Of a DNA stretch of 64,000 bases, positions 43,509 through 52,660 are shown piece after piece. Where the stretch lies: contig CAWAHE010000014.1 in NCBI GenBank assembly GCA_963781775.1, positions 186,001 through 250,000 of the forward strand, read 5' to 3'. Under the pieces are notes generated by a model. It did not search any database. It saw nothing but the letters and a program-made list of their open reading frames with translations, and had not been told where the DNA came from. Positions within the stretch are counted from its first letter, which is position 1, and each line of letters opens with the position of its first letter. The position numbers and the translations under genes were made by a program. This DNA is from CAVSRC01 sp963781775 (GTDB lineage: Bacteria; Pseudomonadota; Alphaproteobacteria; Rhizobiales; Kaistiaceae).

Positions 43509-44093
43509 TCACTTTCCGGCACGCAGCAACGCGAAGAGCCAGTACCCGAGCCCTATGGCCACGGTTCCGGCCGCCAGTACTCCCAGCAGATCGAACGCCA
43601 TGCCCGAAGCGGCAGCGAGATTTCCGGAGAACGCGAAACCGACCCCGATATAGAGGGATACCCAGACGGCCGCTCCCGACACTTCCCAAAGCACGAAGCG
43701 CAACCAGGGAAGTCCCGCCGCCCCCGCAGCAAAGTTCACATACGGCCCGAGTGCCGGGATCAGCCAACGTGACAGGAACACGACGACGCCGCCGCGCGCG
43801 GCAAGCGCGGACTTGGCCTTGTCGATCGGCGCGGCCGGCAACCGGAGCCGGCCGATGAGCAGTGTCCCGCCCCAGCGTCCACCAAAGTAGCCAGTCTGGT
43901 CGCCGATCAGGACCCCGGCCAGAGCAGCGCCCGCGGTTCCGGCGAGCGAGAGATCGCCGGATGCGACGAAGCCTCCGGCCGCGATCATCAGGATCGAGGC
44001 CGGAACCGGCAGGGCCAGACAGGAAAAGAACGTACTCGCCGCCAGAAGAAATACGCCGTATTGCGGAACGAGCCCCAGAAGCCAGTCGGTCAC
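43509..44093 (-). CDS. DedA family membrane protein
   Basis: This is a 194-residue DedA/SNARE-associated membrane protein with about five hydrophobic segments. Family elements are GVLIGDQTGYFGGRWGG and FLSRWLIPALGPYVNFAAGAAGLPWLRF with the conserved Arg and Pro. The start is GTG 44093, which overlaps the stop of the small membrane-protein gene (GTGA). DedA proteins are implicated in lipid flipping and proton-motive-force homeostasis. It interrupts the otherwise functional hydroxycinnamate locus and lies between the two copies of the 28-bp element. Confidence 0.9.
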   Translation of the reverse strand: MTDWLLGLVPQYGVFLLAASTFFSCLALPVPASILMIAAGGFVASGDLSLAGTAGAALAGVLIGDQTGYFGGRWGGTLLIGRLRLPAAPIDKAKSALAARGGVVVFLSRWLIPALGPYVNFAAGAAGLPWLRFVLWEVSGAAVWVSLYIGVGFAFSGNLAAASGMAFDLLGVLAAGTVAIGLGYWLFALLRAGK

Positions 44094-44435
44094 GGCGTCT
44101 TGTTTCCGTGCTCGGCCTGGAGCTTGGCGATGGCGGCTTCGACGGCGGCAATGATCTGTTCGACGGGCACGCCGCGCTCAGCCGCGATCTCGGAAAGCGT
44201 CAGAGGATGACCGACCGGAGACGGCAAGCCCTGCCGCCGCGTCAATTGCACGGGGGTCGAGATGCCAGCTGTGAGCGACGTAGCCGACCGTCATCCAGGC
44301 CGCCACGGGTTGGTTCTGATGGGCCGACCAATAGGCAAACCGATAGGCGAAGCGACCCGCAAACAGCAGCGCAAGCAGCGTGAAAAGAATAAACGCCGAG
44401 ACGAGAATTGGATGACGGCGGAAGGCTGATTTCAA
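44090..44435 (-). pseudogene. Small single-span membrane protein upstream of dedA, one frameshift
   Basis: From TTG 44435 the frame gives KSAFRRHPILVSAFILFTLLALLFAGRFAYRFAYWS, one membrane span, then HQNQPVAAWMTVGYVAHSWHLDPRAIDAAAGL. Near 44220-44260 the sense moves to the next frame (LPSPVGHPLTLSEIAAERGVPVEQIIAAVEAAIAKLQAEHG), ending at a TGA that overlaps the dedA GTG. The length 44090-44435 is 3n+1, consistent with one extra base, possibly in the C5 run of GACCCCCGTG. The C-terminal half resembles a small HTH-like domain often encoded next to dedA. I give no function. Confidence 0.6.
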
Positions 44436-44551
44436 TTGCGCAGTCCTGTTGTACTGCCTCTGGGCGAGACCGGTGTCCGCCGTTGCGCTGGTCGCCTGTC
44501 TATCGCCGCAGCAGCCGCTCTGCACGCAATACTTGGCGCTCGCCGGGCACA

Positions 44552-44579
44552 ATTTTGTTTCCGAGTGGACGAAATACGC
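44552..44579. promoter_or_regulatory. 28-bp promoter/operator element, copy B
   Basis: This is an exact copy of 43425-43452 in the same orientation. It lies between the DedA unit (leftward, start 44435) and fcs (rightward, start 44683, 103 bp away). The leftward promoter-like hexamers are weaker than in copy A (TTGGCA and TCCACT, 17-bp spacer). It contains the same imperfect TTTCG/CGGAAA dyad, so the MarR protein could control fcs from here. Confidence 0.6.
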
Positions 44580-44682
44580 CGGCGCGTGCCAAGATAATTC
44601 GCGCGGCGGACAGGTCGCGCCGCCGATGTTTTTGTTATGATCGGCGGCGGGCGACGGCGCCCGCGCGTGGGAGGACACGTCC

Positions 44683-46554
44683 TTGACCGATGCCGCAACG
44701 CGGCTCGCCGCCATCGAGGCGGCGCCGCTCCGCAAGGTCCAGTTCTGGCAGCCGGAACTCAAGGTCGAGCGGCGGCCGGACGGTACGATCCTGATCCATC
44801 AAGCTGGCGCGCTCGGTCCCTACCCCGACCGGCTGACGGACCGGCTGGTGCATTTCGCCAGGACGACGCCCGACTGCATTTTTCTGGCCGATCGCGGCGG
44901 CGGCGAGGCCTGGCGGACGGTCACCTACGCCGAGGCGCTGGACAGGGTGCGCCGGCTTGGCGAGGGCCTGCTCCAATTCGGTCTGTCGGCCGATCGTCCG
45001 CTGGCGATTCTGTCCGGCAACGACATCGAACATGGCCTGCTGGGTCTCGCCGCCCAGTATGTCGGGATTCCCTACGCGGCGATCTCGCCGGCCTATTCGC
45101 TGGTCTCGACGGACCATGCCAAGCTCAGCGGCATCTTCGCCCTGCTGACCCCGGGCCTCGTCTTCGCGGCCGACGGCAAGCCGTTCGCGCCGGCGATCAC
45201 GGCCGTCGCACCGGCGGACGTGCCGGTCGTCACGGTGCGCAATCCGGTGCCGGGGCGGAATTTGGTTACCTATGAGTCACTCGTGGCAACCGTGCCGACC
45301 GGCGCCGCCGACGCGGCGCACGAACGCGTCGGGCCCGACACGATCGCGAAGTTCCTGTTCACGTCCGGCTCGACCGGCTCGCCCAAGGCCGTCATCAACA
45401 CGCAGCGCATGATGACCGCCAATCAGGAGATGGTGCGCGACTGCTTCGCCTACATGCGCGACGAACCGCCGATCGTGCTCGACTGGGCGCCGTGGAACCA
45501 CACGGCCGGCGGCAACAAGGTCTTCAACATGGTGCTCTACAACGGCGGCACCCTGTATATCGACGACGGCCGGCCGACGCCCGACGCCATCAAGAAGACG
45601 GTGCGCAACCTGCACGACGTGGCGCCGACCTGGTACTTCAACGTGCCCAAGGGCTACGAGGAACTGGTGCCGCATCTCGAGGCGGACGCGACACTCCGCC
45701 GGCGCTTTTACAGCCGGCTCAGCATGATGATGTATGCCGGCGCCGGGCTCGCCCAGCACACCTGGGATGCGCTGGAGCGGATGGCGGTGCAGACGACCGG
45801 CGAACGCGTGCTGCTGGTCACTGGCCTCGGTTCCACCGAGACGGCGCCGTTCTCGATGATGTGCACGGTCGACCAGCGCGTCGCCGGCAATATCGGCCTG
45901 CCGGCGCGCGGCATCGAACTGAAGCTCGTTCCGGTCGACGGCAAGCTGGAAGCGCGGCTGAAAGGCCCCAACGTCACGCCCGGCTACTGGCGCGACGCCA
46001 AGCTGACGGCAGACGCATTCGACGAGGAAGGCTTCTACCGGCTGGGCGATGCTTTCCGCTTCGCCGACCCGGGCGACGTCGGCAAGGGCTTCTATTTCGA
46101 CGGGCGCATCGCCGAGAATTTCAAGCTGAACACCGGCACGTGGGTGAGCGCCGGGGCCGTGCGTGCCCGCCTGATCGACCATCTCGGCGGCCTTGCCCGC
46201 GACGCCGTCATCACCGGCCTCGACCGCGACTTCATCGGCGCGCTGGTCGTGCCCGACATCGCCGCCTGCCGGACGCTGGCGACTGGCCTGCCGGCCGATG
46301 CGTCGCCCGAAGCCGTGCTGGCCGCGCCGGAGGTGCGCAAGGCGTTCGCGGAGAAGCTTGCCGACCTCGCCCGTACCAACACCGGCTCATCGACCGTGGT
46401 GAAACGAATCCTGATCCTGCACGAGCCTCTGTCGATCGATCGCGGCGAGGTGACCGACAAGGGCTCGCTCAACCAGCGTGCCGTGCTGAGCAATCGCGCC
46501 GGCCTCGTCGAGGAACTCTATCGCGGGTCGCCGCGCGTCATCGCGGCGGACTAG
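44683..46554 (+). CDS. fcs: Feruloyl-CoA synthase
   Basis: This adenylate-forming CoA ligase activates ferulate, p-coumarate or caffeate. The 623-residue protein matches the feruloyl-CoA synthase subgroup. It has P-loop FTSGSTGSPKAVINT (Thr227 to Lys235), LDWAPWNHTAGGNKVFNMVLYNGG, VTGLGSTETAPF and YRLGDAFRF...FDGRIAENFKLNTGTWVS. The start is TTG 44683, set by GGGAGG 9 nt upstream; no ATG or GTG is suitably placed. It is transcribed away from the catabolic operon and ends 6 bp from the convergent SDR gene. Confidence 0.95.
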   Translation: MTDAATRLAAIEAAPLRKVQFWQPELKVERRPDGTILIHQAGALGPYPDRLTDRLVHFARTTPDCIFLADRGGGEAWRTVTYAEALDRVRRLGEGLLQFGLSADRPLAILSGNDIEHGLLGLAAQYVGIPYAAISPAYSLVSTDHAKLSGIFALLTPGLVFAADGKPFAPAITAVAPADVPVVTVRNPVPGRNLVTYESLVATVPTGAADAAHERVGPDTIAKFLFTSGSTGSPKAVINTQRMMTANQEMVRDCFAYMRDEPPIVLDWAPWNHTAGGNKVFNMVLYNGGTLYIDDGRPTPDAIKKTVRNLHDVAPTWYFNVPKGYEELVPHLEADATLRRRFYSRLSMMMYAGAGLAQHTWDALERMAVQTTGERVLLVTGLGSTETAPFSMMCTVDQRVAGNIGLPARGIELKLVPVDGKLEARLKGPNVTPGYWRDAKLTADAFDEEGFYRLGDAFRFADPGDVGKGFYFDGRIAENFKLNTGTWVSAGAVRARLIDHLGGLARDAVITGLDRDFIGALVVPDIAACRTLATGLPADASPEAVLAAPEVRKAFAEKLADLARTNTGSSTVVKRILILHEPLSIDRGEVTDKGSLNQRAVLSNRAGLVEELYRGSPRVIAAD

Positions 46555-46560
46555 CCGACC

Positions 46561-47322
46561 CTATTTCGGCTGCATGCGCAGCGCGCCGTCGAGGCGCACC
46601 ACTTCGCCATTGAGATAGGTGTTGCGGATCATGGCGACGACCAGCTCGGCGAATTCGCCTGGGTTCCCGAGGCGGCTCGGATAGGGAATCGCCGCGCCGA
46701 GAGCGGCCTTGGTCTCGTCCGGCAATTGCTCCAGCAGCGGGGTCTCGAACAGGCCGGGCGCGATAGCCAGGACGCGGATGCCGAAGCGGGCGAACTCGCG
46801 CGCGGCCGGCAGCGTCAGCGCGACGATGCCGCCCTTGGACGCGGCGTAGGCGGCCTGGCCGATCTGCCCTTCGTAGGCGGCAACCGAGGCCGTCGAGACG
46901 ATGACGCCGCGCTCGCCCGACGCCGTCGGAGCGAGGCCGCTCATGGCCGACGCGGCGAGGCGCATCATGTTGAAGGTGCCGATCAGGTTGACGCGGATGA
47001 CCCGCTCGAAGGCATCGAGCGGCATCGGACCGTCGCGGCCGACGATGCGCCCGGCGGTGCCGATGCCGGCGCAATTGACGAGGATGCGGGCGGGACCGTG
47101 GACATCGGCTGCCGCCGCGATGGCCCGTTCGGCGCTCGCCGGATCGGCGACGTCGCAATCGGCGAAGACGCCACCGATCTCGGCGGCCACCCGCTCGCCG
47201 GCATCGCGATTGCGGTCAAGCACGGCCACGCGTGCGCCGCGCTCGGCGAGCAGCCGCGCACTCGCCGCACCGAGACCAGACGCGCCGCCGGTGATCAGCG
47301 CTGCTTTTCCGGTGATGTCCAT
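46561..47322 (-). CDS. SDR dehydrogenase, 3-hydroxyacyl-CoA dehydrogenase type II-like
   Basis: This is a 253-residue classical SDR with ALITGGASGLGAASARLLAERG (cofactor), NCAG, and the active site STASVAAYEGQIGQAAYAASKGG (Ser...Tyr-x3-Lys). AREFARFGIRVLAIAPGLFETPLL is a signature of HSD17B10-like 3-hydroxyacyl-CoA dehydrogenases. It fits the oxidation of 3-hydroxy-3-arylpropionyl-CoA to the beta-ketoacyl-CoA in the CoA-dependent hydroxycinnamate pathway (Atu1415-like). It is convergent with fcs, with its own promoter to the right. Confidence 0.87.
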   Translation of the reverse strand: MDITGKAALITGGASGLGAASARLLAERGARVAVLDRNRDAGERVAAEIGGVFADCDVADPASAERAIAAAADVHGPARILVNCAGIGTAGRIVGRDGPMPLDAFERVIRVNLIGTFNMMRLAASAMSGLAPTASGERGVIVSTASVAAYEGQIGQAAYAASKGGIVALTLPAAREFARFGIRVLAIAPGLFETPLLEQLPDETKAALGAAIPYPSRLGNPGEFAELVVAMIRNTYLNGEVVRLDGALRMQPK

Positions 47323-47541
47323 CCGACGTTCCTGGCGCGATTCAACGATCGGGCGGGGAGGTTATCACGTCCGTCTTCGCCGTCAGCACGACCGATGCAG
47401 AGGCAAATGCTTGCGAACGGCCCGCTCAGCCGCATCCACCGCGAGGAAAAAGAATACGCGAGAATTGACAGATAATGTACGATCTGGGACGCTCGGTCCG
47501 TTCATAGAGCGGGGATAACCCCGCCGTCGGGGAGGAGACTT

Positions 47542-47565
47542 TCACGAGCCCGGAAGGGCTCGTGA
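47542..47565. other. Perfect hairpin with GGAA tetraloop
   Basis: TCACGAGCCC and GGGCTCGTGA pair over 10 bp with a GGAA (GNRA-type) loop. There is no T-run on either side. It sits just before the transporter remnants, so it may be a leftover terminator, operator or leader structure of the lost operon. Confidence 0.5.
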
Positions 47566-47841
47566 GCCTGCTCGCCGAAGATGGCAGCGGGGTTCTGGTG
47601 GCCACCGTCCGACTCCATAACCTGACCAACAAGATGTACGCCGGCGGCGGCGTCAAAGCGGTCGACAGCCTCAGCCTCGATAGTGCCGACGGCGCGTTCC
47701 TGGTGCTCGTCGGCGCGGACTGCCGCTCGGCGTGCCGGTGCTGACCGCGTCGTGATTTCAACCATTCCCATTGTCGTCGCCTCTCTGCTGATGACCCGTC
47801 AGTTCCAGTCGGGTCTCACGGCCGGCGCGCTCAAAGGCTAA
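47562..47841 (+). pseudogene. Scar of a sugar ABC transporter: ATPase 5' end joined to permease 3' end
   Basis: ATVRLHNLTNKMYAGGGVKAVDSLSL followed by FLVLVG is a recognisable MsmK/UgpC-type ATPase N-terminus, with extra Asn and Gly residues. It breaks off exactly where the Walker A motif should start (VGADCRSAC instead of VGPSGCGKS). From about 47731 another frame gives RVVISTIPIVVASLLMTRQF then QSGLTAGALKG and a stop at 47841, the typical C-terminus of a carbohydrate ABC permease. The two fragments are adjoined, so the material between them has been deleted or rearranged. Neither can function. Confidence 0.75.
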
Positions 47842-47860
47842 CCCGCGAGGTCCGCACCCC

Positions 47861-49015
47861 ATGAAAATCAGCGCTATTCGGCCGTATCCCGTCTGGGTCG
47901 GCAGCCGCAACCAGCTCATCGTCAAGATCGAAACCGATGAGGGCGTCTTTGGCTGGGGCGAGAGCGGGCTGTCCGGCCGCGAGAAGGCGGTGGTCGGCGC
48001 CATCGAGCACTACACTCAGTTCCTCCTCGGCCGCGACCCGTTCCAGATCGGCGCGCTCTGGCAGGAGATGTATCGCAGCCAGTATTTCGAGGGCGGCCGC
48101 GTTCTTCAGGCGGCGATCTCGGCCATCGACATCGCGCTCCACGACATCAAGGGCAAGGCGCTCGGCGTGCCCGTCCACCAGTTGCTTGGCGGCAAGCAGC
48201 GCAACGTCATACCGACCTTCGCCTCGACCCGCGCCGCACCCAGCGAAGAAATGATCGAGCAGGCGAGGCTGCTGCAAGAGGCCGGCTGGGCGGCAATCCG
48301 CTTCTTTCCGGCGGGACAGTGGGACACCGGCGTCGTCGAGCCGCGCGAGACCATCGCCGCTACCGCGAAATGGTGCACGAAAGCGCGCGAGGCGCTCGGC
48401 GACGACGTGGTGCTCGGCATCGACTACCACCATCGCCTGAGCATCGCCGAGACCGTCAGCTTCTGCCAGAAAATGCCGTCGGGGACGCTCGATTTCCTCG
48501 AGGAGCCGATCCGCGACGAAACGCCGGAGGCTTACGAGTCGCTGCGCACCATGGTCGACGTACCCTTCGCCATCGGCGAGGAGTTTTCGTCCAAGTGGCA
48601 GTTCCTGCCTTACATCGAGCGCGGCATCCATCAGTTCAACCGCATCGACGTGTGCAATGTCGGCGGGCTGACGGAAGCGATGAAGGTCGCCGGCTGGAGC
48701 GAGGCGCACTACGTCGACATGATGCCGCACAATCCGCTCGGGCCGATCTGTACGGCGGCGACGGTGCACTTCGCCGCCGCGGTCGCCAACTTCTCGTGGC
48801 TGGAATGTCGGGCGACACCGACCGAGCTCTACAGTCACGGCGAGAACTCCGACATCTTCCCGGTCCAGATGCGGCTCGACGGCGCGCACTATCCGGTGCC
48901 CGATGCACCAGGTCTCGGCATCGAGGTCGACGAAAAGCTGGTCAAGGCGGAGAGCTTCAAGTTCTGGGAAGCACCCCACCTCAAGCGCCGCGACGGCTCG
49001 GTCACCAATTGGTAG
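47861..49015 (+). CDS. Enolase-superfamily sugar acid dehydratase (galactonate/mannonate dehydratase-like)
   Basis: This is a 384-residue mandelate racemase/muconate lactonizing enzyme-type protein. Metal and catalytic elements are LGIDYHHRLS (Asp-x-His, as in the galactonate/mannonate dehydratase subgroup), LDFLEEPI, PFAIGEEFSSKW and MMPHNPLGPICTAATVHFAAA with the catalytic His. It likely removes water from a sugar acid to give a 2-keto-3-deoxy acid. The gene follows the remnants of a sugar transporter, which may once have fed it. The exact substrate is open. Confidence 0.88.
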   Translation: MKISAIRPYPVWVGSRNQLIVKIETDEGVFGWGESGLSGREKAVVGAIEHYTQFLLGRDPFQIGALWQEMYRSQYFEGGRVLQAAISAIDIALHDIKGKALGVPVHQLLGGKQRNVIPTFASTRAAPSEEMIEQARLLQEAGWAAIRFFPAGQWDTGVVEPRETIAATAKWCTKAREALGDDVVLGIDYHHRLSIAETVSFCQKMPSGTLDFLEEPIRDETPEAYESLRTMVDVPFAIGEEFSSKWQFLPYIERGIHQFNRIDVCNVGGLTEAMKVAGWSEAHYVDMMPHNPLGPICTAATVHFAAAVANFSWLECRATPTELYSHGENSDIFPVQMRLDGAHYPVPDAPGLGIEVDEKLVKAESFKFWEAPHLKRRDGSVTNW

Positions 49016-49109
49016 AGCGCTCGCTCGGACCGATCGAAGGGCCGACCTACGAGGCGCTGGACGACGCGTTCAAGGCCTGCGTCGACCCGGCCTTGCACGT
49101 CGAGCGCCA

Positions 49110-50756
49110 TCAGGCCGTAGCGTTTCCAAGGCCGGCCATGGCGGCGCGCGACTCGCGTTCGAGCGTCTGGACGGCGAGGTAGATCCGCCGCTTGGCCTTG
49201 TGGAATTCCGCGGCGGCCGCGTTCGGCCGGCACGCCTCGCCGTCGCGCGACATGGCGGCCATCGCCTCCGTGACCGAGCCATAGCGGCGCGAGGCGACCG
49301 CGCCGAGCATCGCCGCGCCGAGCAGAACGGGCTCGCCGGTCTCCGGCAAGACCACCGTCAGGCCGGTCGAATCGGCGAGGATCTGGCGCACCAGCACGCT
49401 GTGGCTGGCGCCGCCGCTGGCAACGACGGTGTCACACACGATGCCTTGCTGGCGCAGCGCATCGACGACCTCGGCCAGGCCGCAGGCGAGGCCGCAGAGC
49501 CCCGCAACATAAGTGCATTCGAGATCTTCGATCGAATGGTCGAGGGCCAGCCCGATCATGGCGGCGCGCGCGTGCGGATCGGCGTGGGGCGAGCGATTGC
49601 CGATGAAGTCCGGGACGATGTGCCGGTCGCGCGCCAGGAATGCGGCTTCCGATGGAGACGGCGACCGCCGCCGGATGCGCTCCTCGAGATAGTCGAGGAC
49701 ACCGAGACCGGCCTCCGCCGCCTTTGCCGCCGCTTGCGGGTAGGCGATGTGCGAGCGCACGAGATGGTCGATGGCGGCACCGGCCGCCGACTGGCCGCCC
49801 TCGTTCAGCCAAAGCCCCGGCACCATCGCCGAGAAATACGGCCCCCAGACACCGGACACGAATTTCGGTTCGGCGGTGCTCGCCATGATGCAGGCCGAGG
49901 TGCCGAATATGTAGCCAAGGCGCCCGGTTGGATCGGCCGGGCCTCCGCCGACGGCGCGGCCACCGAGCGTGCCGAGGCCGCCGGCATGCGCGTCGATGAG
50001 GCCGGCGCCGACCGGCGTGCCGGGGTTGAGGCCGAGGTCGCGGGCGGCGGCTTCGGTCAATCCGCCGCCGAGCGGCGAGCCGACCGGCACGATCTCGTCG
50101 CCGATGCGGGCGTGGGACCCGGTGGCAAGCTCGCCGAGCCCGATCGCCGAGAGGAACGGATCGCTCCAGCGGTTCTCGTGGGCGAGGTAACCCCACTTGC
50201 AGGTGACCGTGCACACCGAGCGGGCGGCGCTGCCGGTCGCCCGCCAGCCAAGGAAGTCGGTGAGGTCGAAGAATTGCGTCGCCGCCGCGAAAGCCGCCGG
50301 CAGATGCGTCTTCAGCCAGAGCAGCTTCGGCATCTCCATCTCCGGCGAGATGGTGCCACCGACATAGTTCAGCACGTCGTCGGCGGTATCGTTGATGGCG
50401 CGCGCTTCGGCGACCGCGCGATGGTCCATCCACACGATGACGTTGCGCCGCGGATCGCCGGACGGGCTGACGGTCGCCGGCCGGCCGGCGGCGTCAAGCG
50501 CAACCAGCGAGCAGGTTGCGTCGAACCCGATGCCGGCGACGTCGTCTGCTGCGACACCGGCCGACTTCATCGCCGCGCCGAGCGCGGCGACGCAGGCGGC
50601 CCAGATATCGTCGGACGATTGCTCGACGATCTCGCCGGGTTCGCGCCACATCTCGATGGCATGCTTTTCGGCGGCAATCAGCCGGCCGTCCGCGTCGAAA
50701 AGGCCGGCGCGCGCGCTTCCCGTGCCGACATCGATACCCACGAAGACCGGCGCCAT
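49110..50756 (-). CDS. FGGY-family pentulose kinase (ribulokinase/YpCarbK-like)
   Basis: This is a 548-residue two-domain actin-fold kinase. It has FVGIDVGTGSARAGLFDADGRL at the N-terminus, GIGFDATCSLVALD, GLIDAHAGGLGTLGG with the catalytic Asp, and VASGGASHSVLVRQILADSTG near the ATP site. The FDATCS and GTGSARAG motifs fit the D-ribulokinase-like subgroup. Together with the polyol dehydrogenase 23 bp upstream and the polyol transporter, it suggests a polyol to ketopentose to ketopentose-5-phosphate route. ATG 50756 is chosen; the frame further upstream is antisense-like. Confidence 0.9.
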   Translation of the reverse strand: MAPVFVGIDVGTGSARAGLFDADGRLIAAEKHAIEMWREPGEIVEQSSDDIWAACVAALGAAMKSAGVAADDVAGIGFDATCSLVALDAAGRPATVSPSGDPRRNVIVWMDHRAVAEARAINDTADDVLNYVGGTISPEMEMPKLLWLKTHLPAAFAAATQFFDLTDFLGWRATGSAARSVCTVTCKWGYLAHENRWSDPFLSAIGLGELATGSHARIGDEIVPVGSPLGGGLTEAAARDLGLNPGTPVGAGLIDAHAGGLGTLGGRAVGGGPADPTGRLGYIFGTSACIMASTAEPKFVSGVWGPYFSAMVPGLWLNEGGQSAAGAAIDHLVRSHIAYPQAAAKAAEAGLGVLDYLEERIRRRSPSPSEAAFLARDRHIVPDFIGNRSPHADPHARAAMIGLALDHSIEDLECTYVAGLCGLACGLAEVVDALRQQGIVCDTVVASGGASHSVLVRQILADSTGLTVVLPETGEPVLLGAAMLGAVASRRYGSVTEAMAAMSRDGEACRPNAAAAEFHKAKRRIYLAVQTLERESRAAMAGLGNATA

Positions 50757-50779
50757 CACTCCTCCCGGAGCGTCGCGCT

Positions 50780-51553
50780 TTACCAGACGGTGTACCCGCC
50801 ATCGACGACAACGACGCTTCCGGTCATCAGACTGGCAGCGTCGCCGGCAAGGAACAAGACCACCGCCGCGATCTCTTCGACTTCGCCCATGCGGCCCATC
50901 GGCGTGCCGCCGATCCACGCGTCGTACATCTTCGGGTTCTTCTTCACGAAGGCGTTGAGCGGCGTGTTGATATAGGTCGGCGCCACGGCGTTGACGCGCA
51001 CGCCGCGTGCGCCCCATTCAGCGGCCAGCGATTTGGTCAGGTGATGAACGGCGGCCTTGGACGCGTTGTAGAAGGCCTGCTCCTGCGGCTTGTTGACGAT
51101 GAAGCCGGACATCGAGCCCATGTTGACGATCGACCCGGATTTCGCCGCCAGCATGTGCCTGCCGAAGGCGCGGCAACACCAGAAGGTGCCGTTCAGGTTG
51201 ACGTCGACGACGTTCAGCCAGTGCTCGTCGGTGACCGTCTCGGCGGGGGTTTCGCTGCGGGCGATGCCGGCATTGTTGACCAGGATGTCGATCTTGCCGT
51301 GGCGGCGAACGACGTCGTCCGCAGTCTTGTCGACCTCCGCCGACTTGGTCACGTCCATGACGGCGATTTCGACGTCGTAGCCCTTCTTCTTCATGGCGTC
51401 GCGACCCTCCTCCGCGACCTTCGGGTTGACGTCCGCGATCACCGTCTTGGCGCCCGCCTCGGCCAGCGCCTCGACGCAGGCAAGGCCGATCGCCTGGCCG
51501 CCGCCGGTCACCAACGCGGTGCGCCCGCCCAGCTTGAACATTTCGAGATACAT
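50780..51553 (-). CDS. SDR polyol dehydrogenase
   Basis: This is a 257-residue classical SDR with ALVTGGGQAIGLACVEALAEAG, VNNAGIA, and Ser/Tyr-x3-Lys in NMGSMSGFIVNKPQEQAFYNASKAA. It resembles arabinitol/xylitol/sorbitol dehydrogenases found in smo-type loci. The start is ATG 51553 (MYLEMFKLGG), preceded by CAGGAG; an alternative Met 13 codons upstream has no such site. It lies between the transporter ATPase gene and the FGGY kinase gene on the same strand. Confidence 0.88.
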   Translation of the reverse strand: MYLEMFKLGGRTALVTGGGQAIGLACVEALAEAGAKTVIADVNPKVAEEGRDAMKKKGYDVEIAVMDVTKSAEVDKTADDVVRRHGKIDILVNNAGIARSETPAETVTDEHWLNVVDVNLNGTFWCCRAFGRHMLAAKSGSIVNMGSMSGFIVNKPQEQAFYNASKAAVHHLTKSLAAEWGARGVRVNAVAPTYINTPLNAFVKKNPKMYDAWIGGTPMGRMGEVEEIAAVVLFLAGDAASLMTGSVVVVDGGYTVW

Positions 51554-51627
51554 CTTCTTTGCTCCTGTGGGCGCGCCGTCGAACGGATGCATCTCCCTTC
51601 GGGCGGCGCGCCGGATTCCTGCCTTTT

Positions 51628-52632
<1,005 letters not shown>

Positions 52633-52660
52633 AAGGCTCCCGTGTTGTGTGCGGAGGTCG

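Larger units (their letters stand above)
47323..47860. other. Long intergenic region with transporter gene remnants
   Basis: This 538-bp gap between the leftward SDR gene and the rightward dehydratase gene holds no intact gene. From left to right it contains the SDR promoter side, a 10-bp-stem hairpin (47542-47565), a decayed start of a sugar ABC ATPase gene (about 47592-47725) and the 3' end of a sugar ABC permease gene (about 47731-47841). The dehydratase ATG follows 19 bp after the permease stop. Confidence 0.6.

Noticed and set aside
48903..50975. Plus-strand open frame of 690 codons over the FGGY kinase
   Set aside because: Antisense to a full-length kinase; composition is Arg/Ala/Gly-rich with no domain.
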